Part shown: positions 34,801-43,198 of the stretch, piece by piece | How the letters are laid out: each line of letters begins with the position of its first letter | Position numbering within the stretch: position 1 is the stretch's first letter | From: Vicia villosa | Lineage: Eukaryota; Streptophyta; Magnoliopsida; Fabales; Fabaceae | Assembly (NCBI RefSeq): GCF_029867415.1 | Contig: NC_081185.1 | Coordinates: 116,415,987 to 116,479,986 of the forward strand | DNA: 64,000 nt | Direction of reading: 5' to 3' | Notes under the pieces: generated by a model | What the model was told of the DNA's origin: nothing | What the model saw: the letters and a program-made list of their open reading frames with translations, nothing else | Database searches by the model: none | Program-made: the position numbers and the translations under genes

Positions 34801-35000
34801 GAAGGAGAGTTACCAGACTTTATAGTTCCAGAGCCAATTATCTTGCCCTTCTGATTTCCTCCAAACTTGACTTCTCCTCCAGACTTAAGCACCAGGTCTT
34901 GGAACATAGACCTTCTTCCTGTCATGTGTCGCGAGCATCCAGAGTCCAGGTACCATGACATGTTGTGCTTTGTCCTTTTTGCAGTCAAGGATATCTGCAA
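31866..35000 (-). CDS. SIRE-like copia pol polyprotein (PR-IN-RT-RH)
   Basis: About 1,040 residues, open throughout. Protease YLDSGCSRHMTG is near residues 17-27. The integrase zinc region (WHRRLGHASL, then CEACQKGK) spans about 145-190. The integrase core has HIDLFGPV, SDHGGEF and QQNGVVERKN (about 210-315). RT has MDVKSAFLNGYIDEEVY (about 648) and the active site YVDDIIFGTS (about 735). RNase H has LSTTEAEYVAAA (about 955) and ends in WADIFTKPLAEDRF. The first codon given is TTG, not ATG: the frame has no start of its own and overlaps the end of gag by about 116 bp in the +1 frame, so expression needs a frameshift or a repaired frame. Confidence 0.92.
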   Translation of the reverse strand: MQISLTAKRTKHNMSWYLDSGCSRHMTGRRSMFQDLVLKSGGEVKFGGNQKGKIIGSGTIKSGNSPSISNVLLVEGLTHNLLSISQLSDNGYDIIFNQESCKAVNQKDGSILFTGKRKNNIYKTDLQDLMSQKVTCLMSVSEEQWVWHRRLGHASLRKISQINKLDLVRGLPNLKFKSDALCEACQKGKFSKPAFKSKNVVSTSRPLELLHIDLFGPVKTASVRGKKYGLVIVDDYSRWTWVKFLKHKDETHSVFFDFCIQIQSEKECKIIKVRSDHGGEFENKSFEEFFKENGIAHDFSCPRTPQQNGVVERKNMTLQEMARTMINETNMVKHFWAEAINTACYIQNRISIRPILNKTPYELWKNRKPNISYFHPFGCVCFILNTKDHLGKFDSKAQKCFLLGYSERSKGYRVYNTETLTVEESINIRFDDKLGSEKPKQFDNFADCDIDISEVVEPRSNASEAEPLRSKESEDQVSASLENLSISEEPSVRRSSRLISGHSEDVILGKKDDPIRTRAFLKNNADCQLGLVSLIEPTSVDHALEDPDWIIAMQEELNQFTRNDVWDLVPRPDGFNIIGTKWVFRNKLSEKGEVVRNKARLVAQGYSQQEGIDYTETFAPVARLESIRLLISFATQHNITLYQMDVKSAFLNGYIDEEVYVHQPPGFEDSMSPNHVFKLKKSLYGLKQAPRAWYERLSSFLLDNGFTRGKVDTTLFCKTFKRDILICQIYVDDIIFGTSNATLGKEFAESMQAEFEMSMMGELKYFLGIQINQTSEGTYVHQTKYVKELLKKFNLLDCKEAKTPMHPTCILGKDEVSKKVDQKLYRGMIGSLLYLTASRPDILFSVCLCARFQSDPRESHLTAVKRILRYLKGTTNVGLVYRKSKEYNLVGFCDADYAGDRIERKSTSGSCQFLGSHLISWYNKKQATIALSTTEAEYVAAAGCSTQMLWMKSQLEDYQIFESNIPIFCDNTSAICLSKNPILHSKAKHIEIKHHFIRDYVQKGVISLNFVDTDHQWADIFTKPLAEDRFKFILKNISMDLCPE

Positions 35001-36804
35001 TAGGAATAATCTTATCCTTAGGTACCCACATCTTTTTGGGTCCTTTCTTGTTAGTTCTCCTTAAGTTCTGATTGAACTTAGGTTTAACATTGTAAGCAGA
35101 AGGAGTAACAGCATGATAGTTTTTAATATGAGTTTCATGATATTTCCTAGGTTGTGTCACATGCTTTTTGGTGTGTGTTATGTGAAAGCTTTGAGCATGT
35201 GAAGTGTGCCTAATATCATGGGAGTGGCCATACTTGAACTGATCATACAATGGCTTGTATGTAAATTTCATTTCATCAACTGGTTCAAGTTTGTATGGGG
35301 TTTCACCCTCAAAACCAATGCCAACTCTTTTGTTTCCAGACACAGCATATATCATAGAAGCTAGCTGACTTCTGCCAATACTTCTAGATAGGAACTTTCT
35401 GAAACTTAAATCATATTCTTTCGGAATATGGTTTAGACTAGGAGTGGATTTTTCTGAATCAGAAGGAGATCCAACATTATTGGATAGTTTTAAAAGTTTT
35501 TCTTTTAATTCAGAATTCTCCAACTCAAGCTTCTTTGTTTCAAATTCAAATAGCTTTTTCAACTTTTTGTATTTGAGACTAATCTGAGACTTGAGTTCCA
35601 GAAGTTCAATTAGACTGGAAACTAACTCATCTCTAGTAAGTTCAGAAAATACCTCTTCAGAATCTGATTCTGATGTAGATTCTGATCCGTCATCTTCTGT
35701 CGCCATCAGCGCACAGTTAGCCTGCTCATCTTCTGAATCATCTTCTGACTCATCCCAGGTTGCCATAAGACCTTTCTTCTTATGAAACTTTTTCTTGGGA
35801 CTTTCCTTCTGAAGATTTGGACATTCGTTCTTGTAGTGTCCAGGCTCATTGCATTCATAGCACATGACTTTCTTCTTGTCAAATCTTCTGTCATCAGAAG
35901 ATTCTCCACGTTCAAATTTCTTTGAACTTCTGAAGCCTCTGAACTTCCTTTGCTTGGTCTTCCAGAGTTGATTTAGCCTTCTGGAAATCAGGGACAGTTC
36001 ATCTTCTTCTTCAGATTCTGATTCTTCAGGATCTTCTTCTCTAGCCTGAAAAGCGTTAGTGCATTTCTTGATATTTGATTTTAATGCAATAGACTTACCT
36101 TTCTTTTGAGGCTCATTTGCGTCCAGCTCTATTTCATGACTTCTCAAGGCACTGATAAGCTCTTCCAGAGAAACTTCATTCAGATTCTTTGCAATCTTGA
36201 ATGCAGTCACCATAGGACCCCATCTTCTGGGTAAGCTTCTGATGATCTTCTTTACGTGATCAGCCTTGGTGTATCCCTTGTCAAGAACTCTCAATCCAGC
36301 AGTAAGAGTTTGAAATCTTGAAAACATCTTTTCAATGTCTTCATCATCCTCCATCTTGAAGGCTTCATACTTCTGGATTAAAGCTAGAGCTTTAGTCTCC
36401 TTGACTTGAGCATTTCCTTCATGAGTCATTTTCAAGGACTCATATATGTCATAGGCCGTTTCCCTGTTAGATATCTTCTCATACTCAGCATGAGAGATAG
36501 CATTCAGCAAAACAGTTCTGCATTTATGATGATTCCTGAAAAGCTTCTTCTGATCATCATTCATTTCTTGCCTTGTCAGCTTTACGCCACTGGCATTTAC
36601 TGGATGTTTGTAACCATCCATTAGAAGATCCCATAGATCACCATCTAGACCAAGAAAGTAACTTTCCAGTTTATCTTTCCAGTATTCAAAGTTTTCACCA
36701 TCAAATACCGGCGGTCTAGTATAACCATTGTTACCGTTGTATTGCTCAGCAGAGCCAGATATAGATGCAGGTGTAGGTGTAGATTTTTCACTTTCATCAA
36801 CCAT
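34885..36804 (-). CDS. SIRE-like copia gag
   Basis: 639 residues starting MVDESEKSTPTPA, 86 bp after the 5' LTR. The UBN2/gag region spans about 30-230 (FDGENFEYWKDKLESYFLG; LRSHEIELDANEPQ). A zinc knuckle CYECNEPGHYKNEC lies near residue 313. An acidic Ser/Glu-rich linker follows, then a coiled coil (about 385-455). The last 35 or so residues overlap the protease in another frame and are probably not the true gag end: the meaningful sequence switches to the +1 frame around the CAAAAAGGAC run near 34975-34985. Confidence 0.9.
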   Translation of the reverse strand: MVDESEKSTPTPASISGSAEQYNGNNGYTRPPVFDGENFEYWKDKLESYFLGLDGDLWDLLMDGYKHPVNASGVKLTRQEMNDDQKKLFRNHHKCRTVLLNAISHAEYEKISNRETAYDIYESLKMTHEGNAQVKETKALALIQKYEAFKMEDDEDIEKMFSRFQTLTAGLRVLDKGYTKADHVKKIIRSLPRRWGPMVTAFKIAKNLNEVSLEELISALRSHEIELDANEPQKKGKSIALKSNIKKCTNAFQAREEDPEESESEEEDELSLISRRLNQLWKTKQRKFRGFRSSKKFERGESSDDRRFDKKKVMCYECNEPGHYKNECPNLQKESPKKKFHKKKGLMATWDESEDDSEDEQANCALMATEDDGSESTSESDSEEVFSELTRDELVSSLIELLELKSQISLKYKKLKKLFEFETKKLELENSELKEKLLKLSNNVGSPSDSEKSTPSLNHIPKEYDLSFRKFLSRSIGRSQLASMIYAVSGNKRVGIGFEGETPYKLEPVDEMKFTYKPLYDQFKYGHSHDIRHTSHAQSFHITHTKKHVTQPRKYHETHIKNYHAVTPSAYNVKPKFNQNLRRTNKKGPKKMWVPKDKIIPIADILDCKKDKAQHVMVPGLWMLATHDRKKVYVPRPGA

Positions 36805-36877
36805 CTTTTACTGAAGCGTTTTTCTCTTCCTGAATCTTTTCTAAACACGGTTAAGTGCTTGCACCTTAGAACCGGCG

Positions 36878-36890
36878 CTCTGATGCCAAT
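36878..36890 (-). other. Primer-binding site of the SIRE-like element, tRNA-iMet type
   Basis: On the minus strand, TTGGCATCAGAGC follows directly after the 5' LTR. It matches the initiator tRNA-Met complement TGGTATCAGAGC except for one T-to-C change. Confidence 0.75.
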
Positions 36891-38098
36891 TGAAGGATAG
36901 AAAAACACTTAGAAAGGGGGGGGGGTTTGAATAAGTGTAGCTTTAAAAACTTGACAGATAAAAATAAATTGCACAGTTATTTTTATCCTGGTTCGTTGTT
37001 AACTAAACTACTCCAGTCCACCCCCGCAGAGATGATTTACCTCAACTGAGGATTTAATCCACTAATCGCACGGATTACAATGGTTTTCCACTTAGTCAGC
37101 AACTAAGTCTTCCAGAGTCTACTGATCACACACTGATCACTCCAGGAACAACTGCTTAGATACCCTCTAAGACTTTTCTAGAGTCTACTGATCCACACGA
37201 TCACTCTAGTTACAATCTGCTTAGTTCACTCCTAAGACTTTCCTAGAGTATTCTGATCCACACGATCACTCTAGTTCTTTACAACTTAATGTAATTCTAA
37301 GAGTATTACAAATGCTTCTTAAAAGCGATAATCACAACTGTGATATTTCTCTTAATCGTTTAAGCTTAATCTCACTAAAATATTACAACAGCAATGTAGT
37401 GAGCTTTGATGAAGATGAAGATTCTGAGTTTTGATTTGAACAGCGTTTGAGCAAGTTAATTTGAATTGATTTGGTGCAGAATCGTTAACCTTGCTTCTCA
37501 TCAGAACTTCATATTTATAGGCGTTGGAGAAGATGACCGTTGAATGCATTTAATGCTTTGCGTGTTCCGTACAGCATCGCATTTAATGTTATACGCTTTT
37601 GTCAACTACCTCGAGCCTTGTTCACGCTGTGTCTACTGACGTAGCCTAGAATAGCTTTTAACGTTCCTTTTGTCAGTCAGCGTAGCTTGCCACTTGTACT
37701 TTCTTCTGATCTGATGTTTGTGAATACAACGTTTGAATATCATCAGAGTCAAACAGCTTGGTGCATAGCATCTTCTGATCTTCTGACCTTGAAGTGCTTC
37801 TGAGCGTGATACCATCAGAACTTCAGTGCTTCTGTTCTCTTGTTCTTCTGATGCTTCCATAGACCCATGTTCTGATTCTGCTTCGACCATCTTCTGATGT
37901 CTTGCCAGACCATGTTCTGATGTTGCATGCTGAACCCTTTGAGACAAAGCTTCTGAGCGCTGAATTATGCGTACTCTTTATATATTTCCTGAAAAGGAAA
38001 TTGCATTGGATTAGAGTACCATATTATCTTAAGCAAAATTCATATTATTGTTATCATCAAAACTAAGATAATTGATCAGAACAAATCTTGTTCTAACA
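36891..38098 (-). repeat. SIRE-like 5' LTR
   Basis: 1,208 bp, almost identical to 28557-29762 (two extra G's and one C/T change seen). It is followed by TSD AGATA at 38099-38103. Confidence 0.92.
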
Positions 38099-38103
38099 AG
38101 ATA

Positions 38104-39024
38104 TACGCTGACAAAGTACATGTACCTCCAGTTCCATTAAGCGTCCTGACGGCTCCTTGGCCTTTTGCAATGTGGGGTATTGATATGATTGGAGAAATCA
38201 AACCTACTGCCTCCAACGGACATCGCTTTATCCTGGTCGCTATTGACTACTTCACAAAGTGGGTAGAAGCAGCTTCATTTGCTTCTGTCACCAAAAATGT
38301 GGTGGCCCGGTTCATCAAATACAATCTCATTTGTCGGTACGGCATCCCTGAACGGATTATCACGGACAATGGCACAAATCTAAACAACAGAATGATTACT
38401 GAACTTTGCACACAGTTCAAGATCAAGCATCATAATTCCTCTCCATATCGACCAAAGATGAACGGCGCGGTGGAAGCTGCCAACAAGAACATCAAGAAAA
38501 TCATACAAAAAATGACAGTAACCTACAAAGACTGGCATGAGATGTTGCCTTTTGCTCTTCATGGTTATCGCACATCTGCGCGTACTTCAACAGGGGCAAC
38601 TCCATTCTCCTTAGTCTATGGTATGGAGGCAGTTCTTCCAATTGAAATTCAGATTCCTTCCCTAAGGATTATGAAAGAAGCCAATCTAGACGAAGACGAT
38701 TGGATTCAAACACGGTTGGACCAGATAAACTTGATTGATGAGAAAAGGCTCGCAGCTATTTGTCACGGTCAGATATACCAAAAGCGTATGATCAAAGCCT
38801 TCAACAAAAAAGTCAAAAGTCAAGCATACCAAACTGGTGGCTTGGTTGTCAAACGCATCATCTTGCCACAAGGTGATCCCAGAGGCAAATGGACTCCCAC
38901 CTACGAGGGACCATTCATAATCAAGAAAATATTCTCCGGCGGCGCCATGTTGCTTACCACCATGGATGGCGAGGATTTCCCACATCCTGTGAATGCTGAC
39001 ATAGTCAAAAAATACTTCTCTTAA
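38104..39024 (+). CDS. Ogre integrase, catalytic core and C-terminus (rest of split pol)
   Basis: Continues the frame broken at 28557; the plus-strand frame is open from 38101 through the TAA at 39022-39024. The D-D-E core is complete: Asp in MWGIDMIGE (about 38180), Asp in IITDNGTN (about 38362), Glu in GAVEAANKNI (about 38475). The C-terminal part has KWTPTYEGPFIIKKI, a chromatin/GPY-like region of Ty3/gypsy integrases. Alone this piece lacks the zinc finger. No other lesion is seen. Confidence 0.9.
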   Translation, partial: YADKVHVPPVPLSVLTAPWPFAMWGIDMIGEIKPTASNGHRFILVAIDYFTKWVEAASFASVTKNVVARFIKYNLICRYGIPERIITDNGTNLNNRMITELCTQFKIKHHNSSPYRPKMNGAVEAANKNIKKIIQKMTVTYKDWHEMLPFALHGYRTSARTSTGATPFSLVYGMEAVLPIEIQIPSLRIMKEANLDEDDWIQTRLDQINLIDEKRLAAICHGQIYQKRMIKAFNKKVKSQAYQTGGLVVKRIILPQGDPRGKWTPTYEGPFIIKKIFSGGAMLLTTMDGEDFPHPVNADIVKKYFS

Positions 39025-39043
39025 AAAGAAAAAAAACAGCTCG

Positions 39044-39184
39044 CTAAGTTGAAAACCCGAAAGGGCAACTTAGGCAAAAAATGAGCGTCTCGGTGGATTG
39101 AAAACCCGAAAGGGCGGTCCAGGCAAAAATTAGAGACTAAACAAATACTATCCCGGTAGGCTGAAAACCTGAAAGGGCAGCCTA
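39044..39184 (+). ncRNA. Three tandem covarying hairpins after the Ogre integrase
   Basis: Begins 20 bp after the stop codon. Hairpin 1: CTAAGTTG (39044-39051) with CAACTTAG (39066-39073). Hairpin 2: TGGATTG (39094-39100) with CGGTCCA (39115-39121), including two G:U pairs. Hairpin 3: TAGGCTG (39157-39163) with CAGCCTA (39178-39184). All enclose AAAACC(C/T)GAAAGGG, that is, a four-A bulge, a 3-bp stem and a GAAA tetraloop, and all are followed by GGCAAAA. Different stems that each still pair suggest a selected RNA structure, or duplication with compensating change. Two similar hairpins lie in the inner element at 10620-10710. Confidence 0.7.
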
Positions 39185-39199
39185 GGCAAAAGTTAGGGA

Positions 39200-40354
39200 A
39201 TGAAGCATACAACTGTGTTCCGTTCAGCTGCCTACTCACCATCAAGATTCAACACCTCAAAGACGCCGATCAGTCCAATCACTTTCTTCCAACAAGCGAG
39301 GGATGAGATGCTCGAAGACAGATTGGCAATAGCAGAGTTGAAACTTGACTGGATTGTTTTCACATAGCTATTTATCTTCATAAATATTTTCCAAAACTTT
39401 CTGACAATTTCCTACTTCTAGGATTGTTGTCTCCCTGTGCTAACCAGCCTATCATGGCTCTTTTTCAAAAATCAATGCAGCTTAGGCTCAAAAATCACTA
39501 TTTTCACTTTTTCTGTTTTAAATACGTAAGCGTCCCAATGATAATTCTGAATGAACATGTGCATTTGAATATGATTGATGTTTACCAGGAAAAACAGGAA
39601 TAGCATTCAGGAAATGTCCCAATTATCTGGACATCATCCCATCAGAAGAAAATCCCCAAGAGAAACATTTCTCAGCAAATTCCTCAAAAAGATTTTCTCT
39701 TCAAAAGAAGTCTTATCCCCCAGTAGGGTTGTTCCAGATTACTATCTTCAGAAGGTGTGATCCCCGCACCCGGACTTGGTCAGATAGTGCATCGGAGGAT
39801 TATGCATCTTCCTCATTCTCATTTGAAAGGGCATCAGAACTTCCAGCTACCTTTCATTCTCAAGAGATATTCAAAGATCCTTCAACAGAATACCAGGATT
39901 CTCAAAGAATTTCCCCAGCCAAGGGTACTCAAACAAGACAAAAGATCATCAACGATCACAGTACATTCATGTCCAGATGACTAGTGGGAATTTATTTTTC
40001 CAACTAGAAGCTTGACACGCATCATACATTCATACATCACATATTCACATTCATACATCATATTCATACATCACATATCATACATCACATATTCATACAT
40101 CATATTCATACATCGTGCATCATGCGCATATTCATACACAACATCACATGCATATTTCTCCGGGAATATCTCACATTTACATGCATCATAAACATTGCAT
40201 ATTACTAACTTGATTTTTCAGGTAGACGGATATCTTCAACAAAGATGTTCTCAATCACATGCAGTGTTCACCTGAATTCCATGAACAGTTCTCTCAGATA
40301 TAATCAAGCCGAAGATTCATTCTGATCACTTACCAACTCAAAAACAGACATCAC
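39200..40354. other. Ogre 3' untranslated region
   Basis: No gene. At 40010-40200 there is an irregular CATACATCATATT microsatellite-like array, resembling the one before gag. The 83- and 75-codon frames at 39729-39984 overlap each other and match nothing. Confidence 0.6.
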
Positions 40355-40680
40355 AGATCTAAAGTTGATACCTCAGACGGTTCCAGAATGATCTAACGTT
40401 GCAGATCTAAAGCGATACCTCAGACGGTTCCAGAACGATCTAGCATGAAAGATCTAAAGTTGATACCTCAGACGGTTCCAAAACGATCTAACATTGCAGA
40501 TCTAAAGCGATACCTCAGACGGTTCCAGAACGATCTAACATTGCAGATCTAAAGCGATACCTCAGACGGTTCCAGAACGATCTAACGTTGCAGATCTAAA
40601 GCGATACCTCAGACGGTTCCAGAACGATCTAACATTGTAGATCTTAAAGCGGTAACCTTGGACGGTTCCGAAACAGTCAA
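40355..40680 (+). repeat. Tandem repeat, seven copies of 47-48 bp
   Basis: Each unit has AGATCTAAAGCGATACCTC, then AGACGGTTCCAGAACGATCT and AACATTGC. Copies start near 40355, 40403, 40450, 40498, 40545, 40592 and 40638; the last is diverged. Confidence 0.9.
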
Positions 40681-40886
40681 CACAAAGACTTTCAAATCCT
40701 TCATCAAGATATAATCAAGGGATTCATGCTGATGAACAAACCATCAACACATTTACCAGGTGGCATCTGAAAGCCCATCTCAGGTAATGTTTCAATCTGC
40801 CAACAACATTTCACAGACGACATTCAAATGCAACTTCCAACATCTCTTCTGATCAAGGTAAGTGCAAATTTTCAGGGCATCTAAAT

Positions 40887-40946
40887 ATTCAATCGTCTTC
40901 TACCTTCAGATTTCAGACAATCTCTTCAGGTTTAAGAAGATTGAAT
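40887..40946 (+). ncRNA. Hairpin just before the Ogre 3' LTR
   Basis: The arm ATTCAATCGTCTTCTACC (40887-40904) pairs at 15 of 18 positions with GGTTTAAGAAGATTGAAT (40929-40946), right before the AGGGG polypurine stretch and the LTR at 40956. It is shared with the inner element (13737-13812), where the outermost pair is G:C instead of A:T. Confidence 0.65.
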
Positions 40947-40955
40947 AGGGGCAAC

Positions 40956-41666
40956 TGTTATACCCCAAAATTTGCCCACATCTTTTTTTTCAAGAAAACT
41001 CCAATCTGAAAATTAAGAGTCTCATATAATTATGGATTATTTCAACAAATGTCCTAACATATGAAACACTTAGTTTTTAGAATTTTTTCTTATACAGTAA
41101 TTTGGCCTGCAGTTGAATTTATTCTTACGCAAACGCCAAATACTGTTTATTACTTCACACATGCTATTTATTCATTTACAGATAAATAGTACTGACACAA
41201 TTGGTACAGAGTTAAATCTTTTTGCAGGCGCAGAAGCAGGAAACTCAGACTGTACTGGTAACAAGTAGATTATTATTATCTTTTGTTTCCCACTAATTTT
41301 GGTACTATATTCCATTATTTTCAAAAATCTTTTCAAATCTCTTTTTCAAAAATCAAATCTCTCTTTTTCCAACACTATCTCCACTTTCTTTCAAATCTTA
41401 CTTCCACTCAAATTTTCCTTTTGTACGGAATCACATCATTCCCCAACGTCTCTATCCTTCTTTCCATTCTATAAATACCTCTCATTTTTTCCATAAAATC
41501 TCACATCAAATTCTAACTCAACTTTCAAATTCCTACCTCATATCTATTTTCTCTTCTTCCCTGACAAGAATGGCAAAGTGGATAGAGACACTGTTTCTTA
41601 CAGTCATCACCATTGCTACGGTGATCATGACTTTCTTCTGCCTACATAGTCCTGAAGAGTGTGGAC
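40956..41666 (+). repeat. Ogre 3' LTR, first 711 bp
   Basis: Matches 2491 onward with about two differences, includes the TATA box and the first part of the 55-codon ORF (ATG at 41570), then stops where a new TG-starting LTR begins. The last five bases, TGGAC (41662-41666), are presumably the target site of that insertion. Confidence 0.92.
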
Positions 41667-42827
41667 TGTCATACCCTAATTTTTGACCCCCCTGAGATGA
41701 CATATCTTCAGGATTTTTCATCAGGTCAAGACAAGTACCCAGAGCAGTCATTTCTCCATCTGGTGCCTAATCGAGGATGCTCAAAGACAAGAAAGCTCAG
41801 GCAAAGGATCAATCAATACAAAGACTAGTCTCTAATACAATCATGGGGCTCAAAAACTTCACTTTTCTCATCTATGATTGATTAGACATCCAGTCATATG
41901 AGTACAGGTTTACTCAGGTCACCAGACTAGGGTTTTGAGCCTATCAAGGACTGAAATCAGGGATCACATTTGGGAAACCCTAAAAAACCTCAGAGGATCA
42001 TTCAAAGACATCAATCATCTTCAAATAACTCATATTACAAGATCTACTGGACATCACACTTCAATCCAAAGTCTACAGTCATTATTTTCACATGGTCGAC
42101 AAATTAGGGTTTTGACCTAATTCACCAAGATAGTTGACTTCTGATCAGGGCATGAATCCAAAACTCAAGACATGATTCAAGGATCTCTACTACCTCCATA
42201 TAATCCATTTATATCATCCATTTGGGGAGAAGATCTTATTTCTACACAAAAGCCCAAAAATTCACTTTGTCAGGAAAAAGTCAACTGTGAAGGATCATCA
42301 TTGACTTTTAAGGTTTTTGGTCAAAAAATGACTTTCAAAGATCAATATCATCAATATATGGATGTCAAAGTCATTTGGCCAAAGAAATTCAAAGAAATTC
42401 ATCAAGGAGCGAAAAGTCGGGAATTAGGGTTTTTGAGGGCATGGTGAGATCTCAAAATTTCACCTACACAACTCAAAAAACTTCCAACATGAAAGTTGTA
42501 GATCTTGCCAAATAAAACAACATCTTACAAGGGAACTTTTTTCAAAAGATCAACCATTTATGAAGTTTTGGAAATTTTGAAGTTTAGGTCATAAACACTT
42601 AGAAATTTTTCTAAGTGTTTTAACCTAGTTTTCTTCCAACTTTGACCTCATTTTTCACAAATTTCCCAAAGGATTCTGAAGAAGACATAAACTAATGATT
42701 TAAAGTAGATGTTTAGGGCTTTCCAAATTGTGTTCAACCTTCTCAAAATTCAATTTGAGCTAAGAGTTCCCTTGTAAGATGTTGTTTTATTTGGCAAGAT
42801 CTAAAACTTTCATGTTGGAAGTTTTAG
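41667..42827 (+). mobile_element. Start of another LTR retrotransposon (LTR only), cut by the assembly gap
   Basis: Begins TGTCATACCCTAATTTTTGA, a typical legume Tat/Ogre-like LTR start, exactly at the break in the Ogre LTR. It contains AGTCAAC/TTGAC motifs like the Ogre LTR. No PBS, coding region or second LTR is visible before the N-run, so family and length are uncertain. Confidence 0.7.
42476..42827. repeat. Inverted repeat, about 63-bp arms
   Basis: 42476-42541 and 42765-42827 are reverse complements with few mismatches (shared core CTTCCAACATGAAAGTT; TAAAACAACATCTTACAAGG), separated by about 225 bp. The right arm runs straight into the N-gap, so the palindrome may extend further or may have caused an assembly break. 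Confidence 0.8.
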
Positions 42828-42927
42828 NNNNNNNNNNNNNNNNNNNNNNNNNNNNNNNNNNNNNNNNNNNNNNNNNNNNNNNNNNNNNNNNNNNNNNNNN
42901 NNNNNNNNNNNNNNNNNNNNNNNNNNN
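42828..42927. other. Assembly gap, 100 N
   Basis: Exactly 100 N, the usual placeholder for a gap of unknown length. The rest of the LTR element from 41667 and the F-box domain of the first F-box gene are missing here. Confidence 0.98.
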
Positions 42928-43198
42928 CTAATCCTGATTTTGCTACTTGGCATTTTCAACGTGCAGTCTCACCGCCTACGCGTAGACTTGTGTTCCTACA
43001 AAAGTATGCTGCTGAAACCCTATCCATAAATTTTGATGCATCACTTAACAATGATTCATCATATTCTTCGCTAAGCCTTGATTTTCTGCGTAAGCGATAT
43101 TGTTATGAAATCGGTGGTTCTTGTAGAGGCTTTCTGTTTTTGCACTGCGACACACACATCTACCTATGGAATCCATCCACCGGTGCTCACAGAGACTT
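42928..43198 (+). pseudogene. F-box/FBA gene 1, N-terminal piece (F-box lost in the gap)
   Basis: From 42930 the frame reads NPDFATWHFQRAVSPPTRRL and continues to NPSTGAHRD at 43198. It corresponds to about residues 40-130 of the intact paralogue at 53491. The F-box itself would lie in the N-gap. The copia element at 43199 interrupts it and the frame resumes at 49214. Without the insertion the gene would be like its neighbours, an SCF substrate receptor. Confidence 0.85.
43194..43198. repeat. Target-site duplication of the copia element in F-box gene 1 (GACTT)
   Basis: GACTT before 43199 and again at 49214-49218. The duplicated codons lie in frame with the F-box gene on both sides. Confidence 0.92.

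Larger units (their letters stand above)
28557..38098 (-). mobile_element. SIRE/Maximus-like Ty1/copia retrotransposon inside the Ogre integrase
   Basis: 9,542 bp on the minus strand with LTRs at 36891-38098 (5') and 28557-29762 (3'), each TGTTAG...CTTCA, and TSD AGATA. Gag has a zinc knuckle and a long coiled coil; pol is in copia order PR-IN-RT-RH. A long downstream region of about 2.1 kb precedes the 3' LTR, with several copies of the polypurine motif, a SIRE-like trait. The LTRs differ by two G's in a G-run and one T/C site by eye, so the insertion is very young. Pol is open throughout; the only obstacle to expression is the +1 offset between gag and pol. Confidence 0.92.
2491..41666 (+). 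mobile_element. Ogre-type Ty3/gypsy giant LTR retrotransposon (3' LTR truncated)
   Basis: The LTR starts TGTTATACCCC at 2491 and the same sequence starts again at 40956. Between them lie a tRNA-Arg-type PBS (19645), an extra ORF upstream of gag (20321), gag-pro, an intron, RT with two RNase H domains, and integrase, the set known for the Ogre branch of Tat elements in Fabeae. After removing the nested insertions (4921-17398 and 28557-38098, each plus a 5-bp duplication), the 5' LTR is about 4.67 kb and the internal part about 11.8 kb. The 3' LTR is visible only to 41666, where another element begins, so its right end and target-site duplication cannot be checked. The 711 bp of LTR that can be compared differ at two places by eye (T-run length near 2520; A/C near 3053), indicating a recent insertion. 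It is now inactive: gag frameshift, split integrase, incomplete 3' LTR. Confidence 0.93.

Noticed and set aside
39021..39245. 74-codon minus-strand frame over the hairpin array.
   Set aside because: Its repeated RPF(R/G)FS words reflect the repeated hairpin cores; it is antisense to the element.
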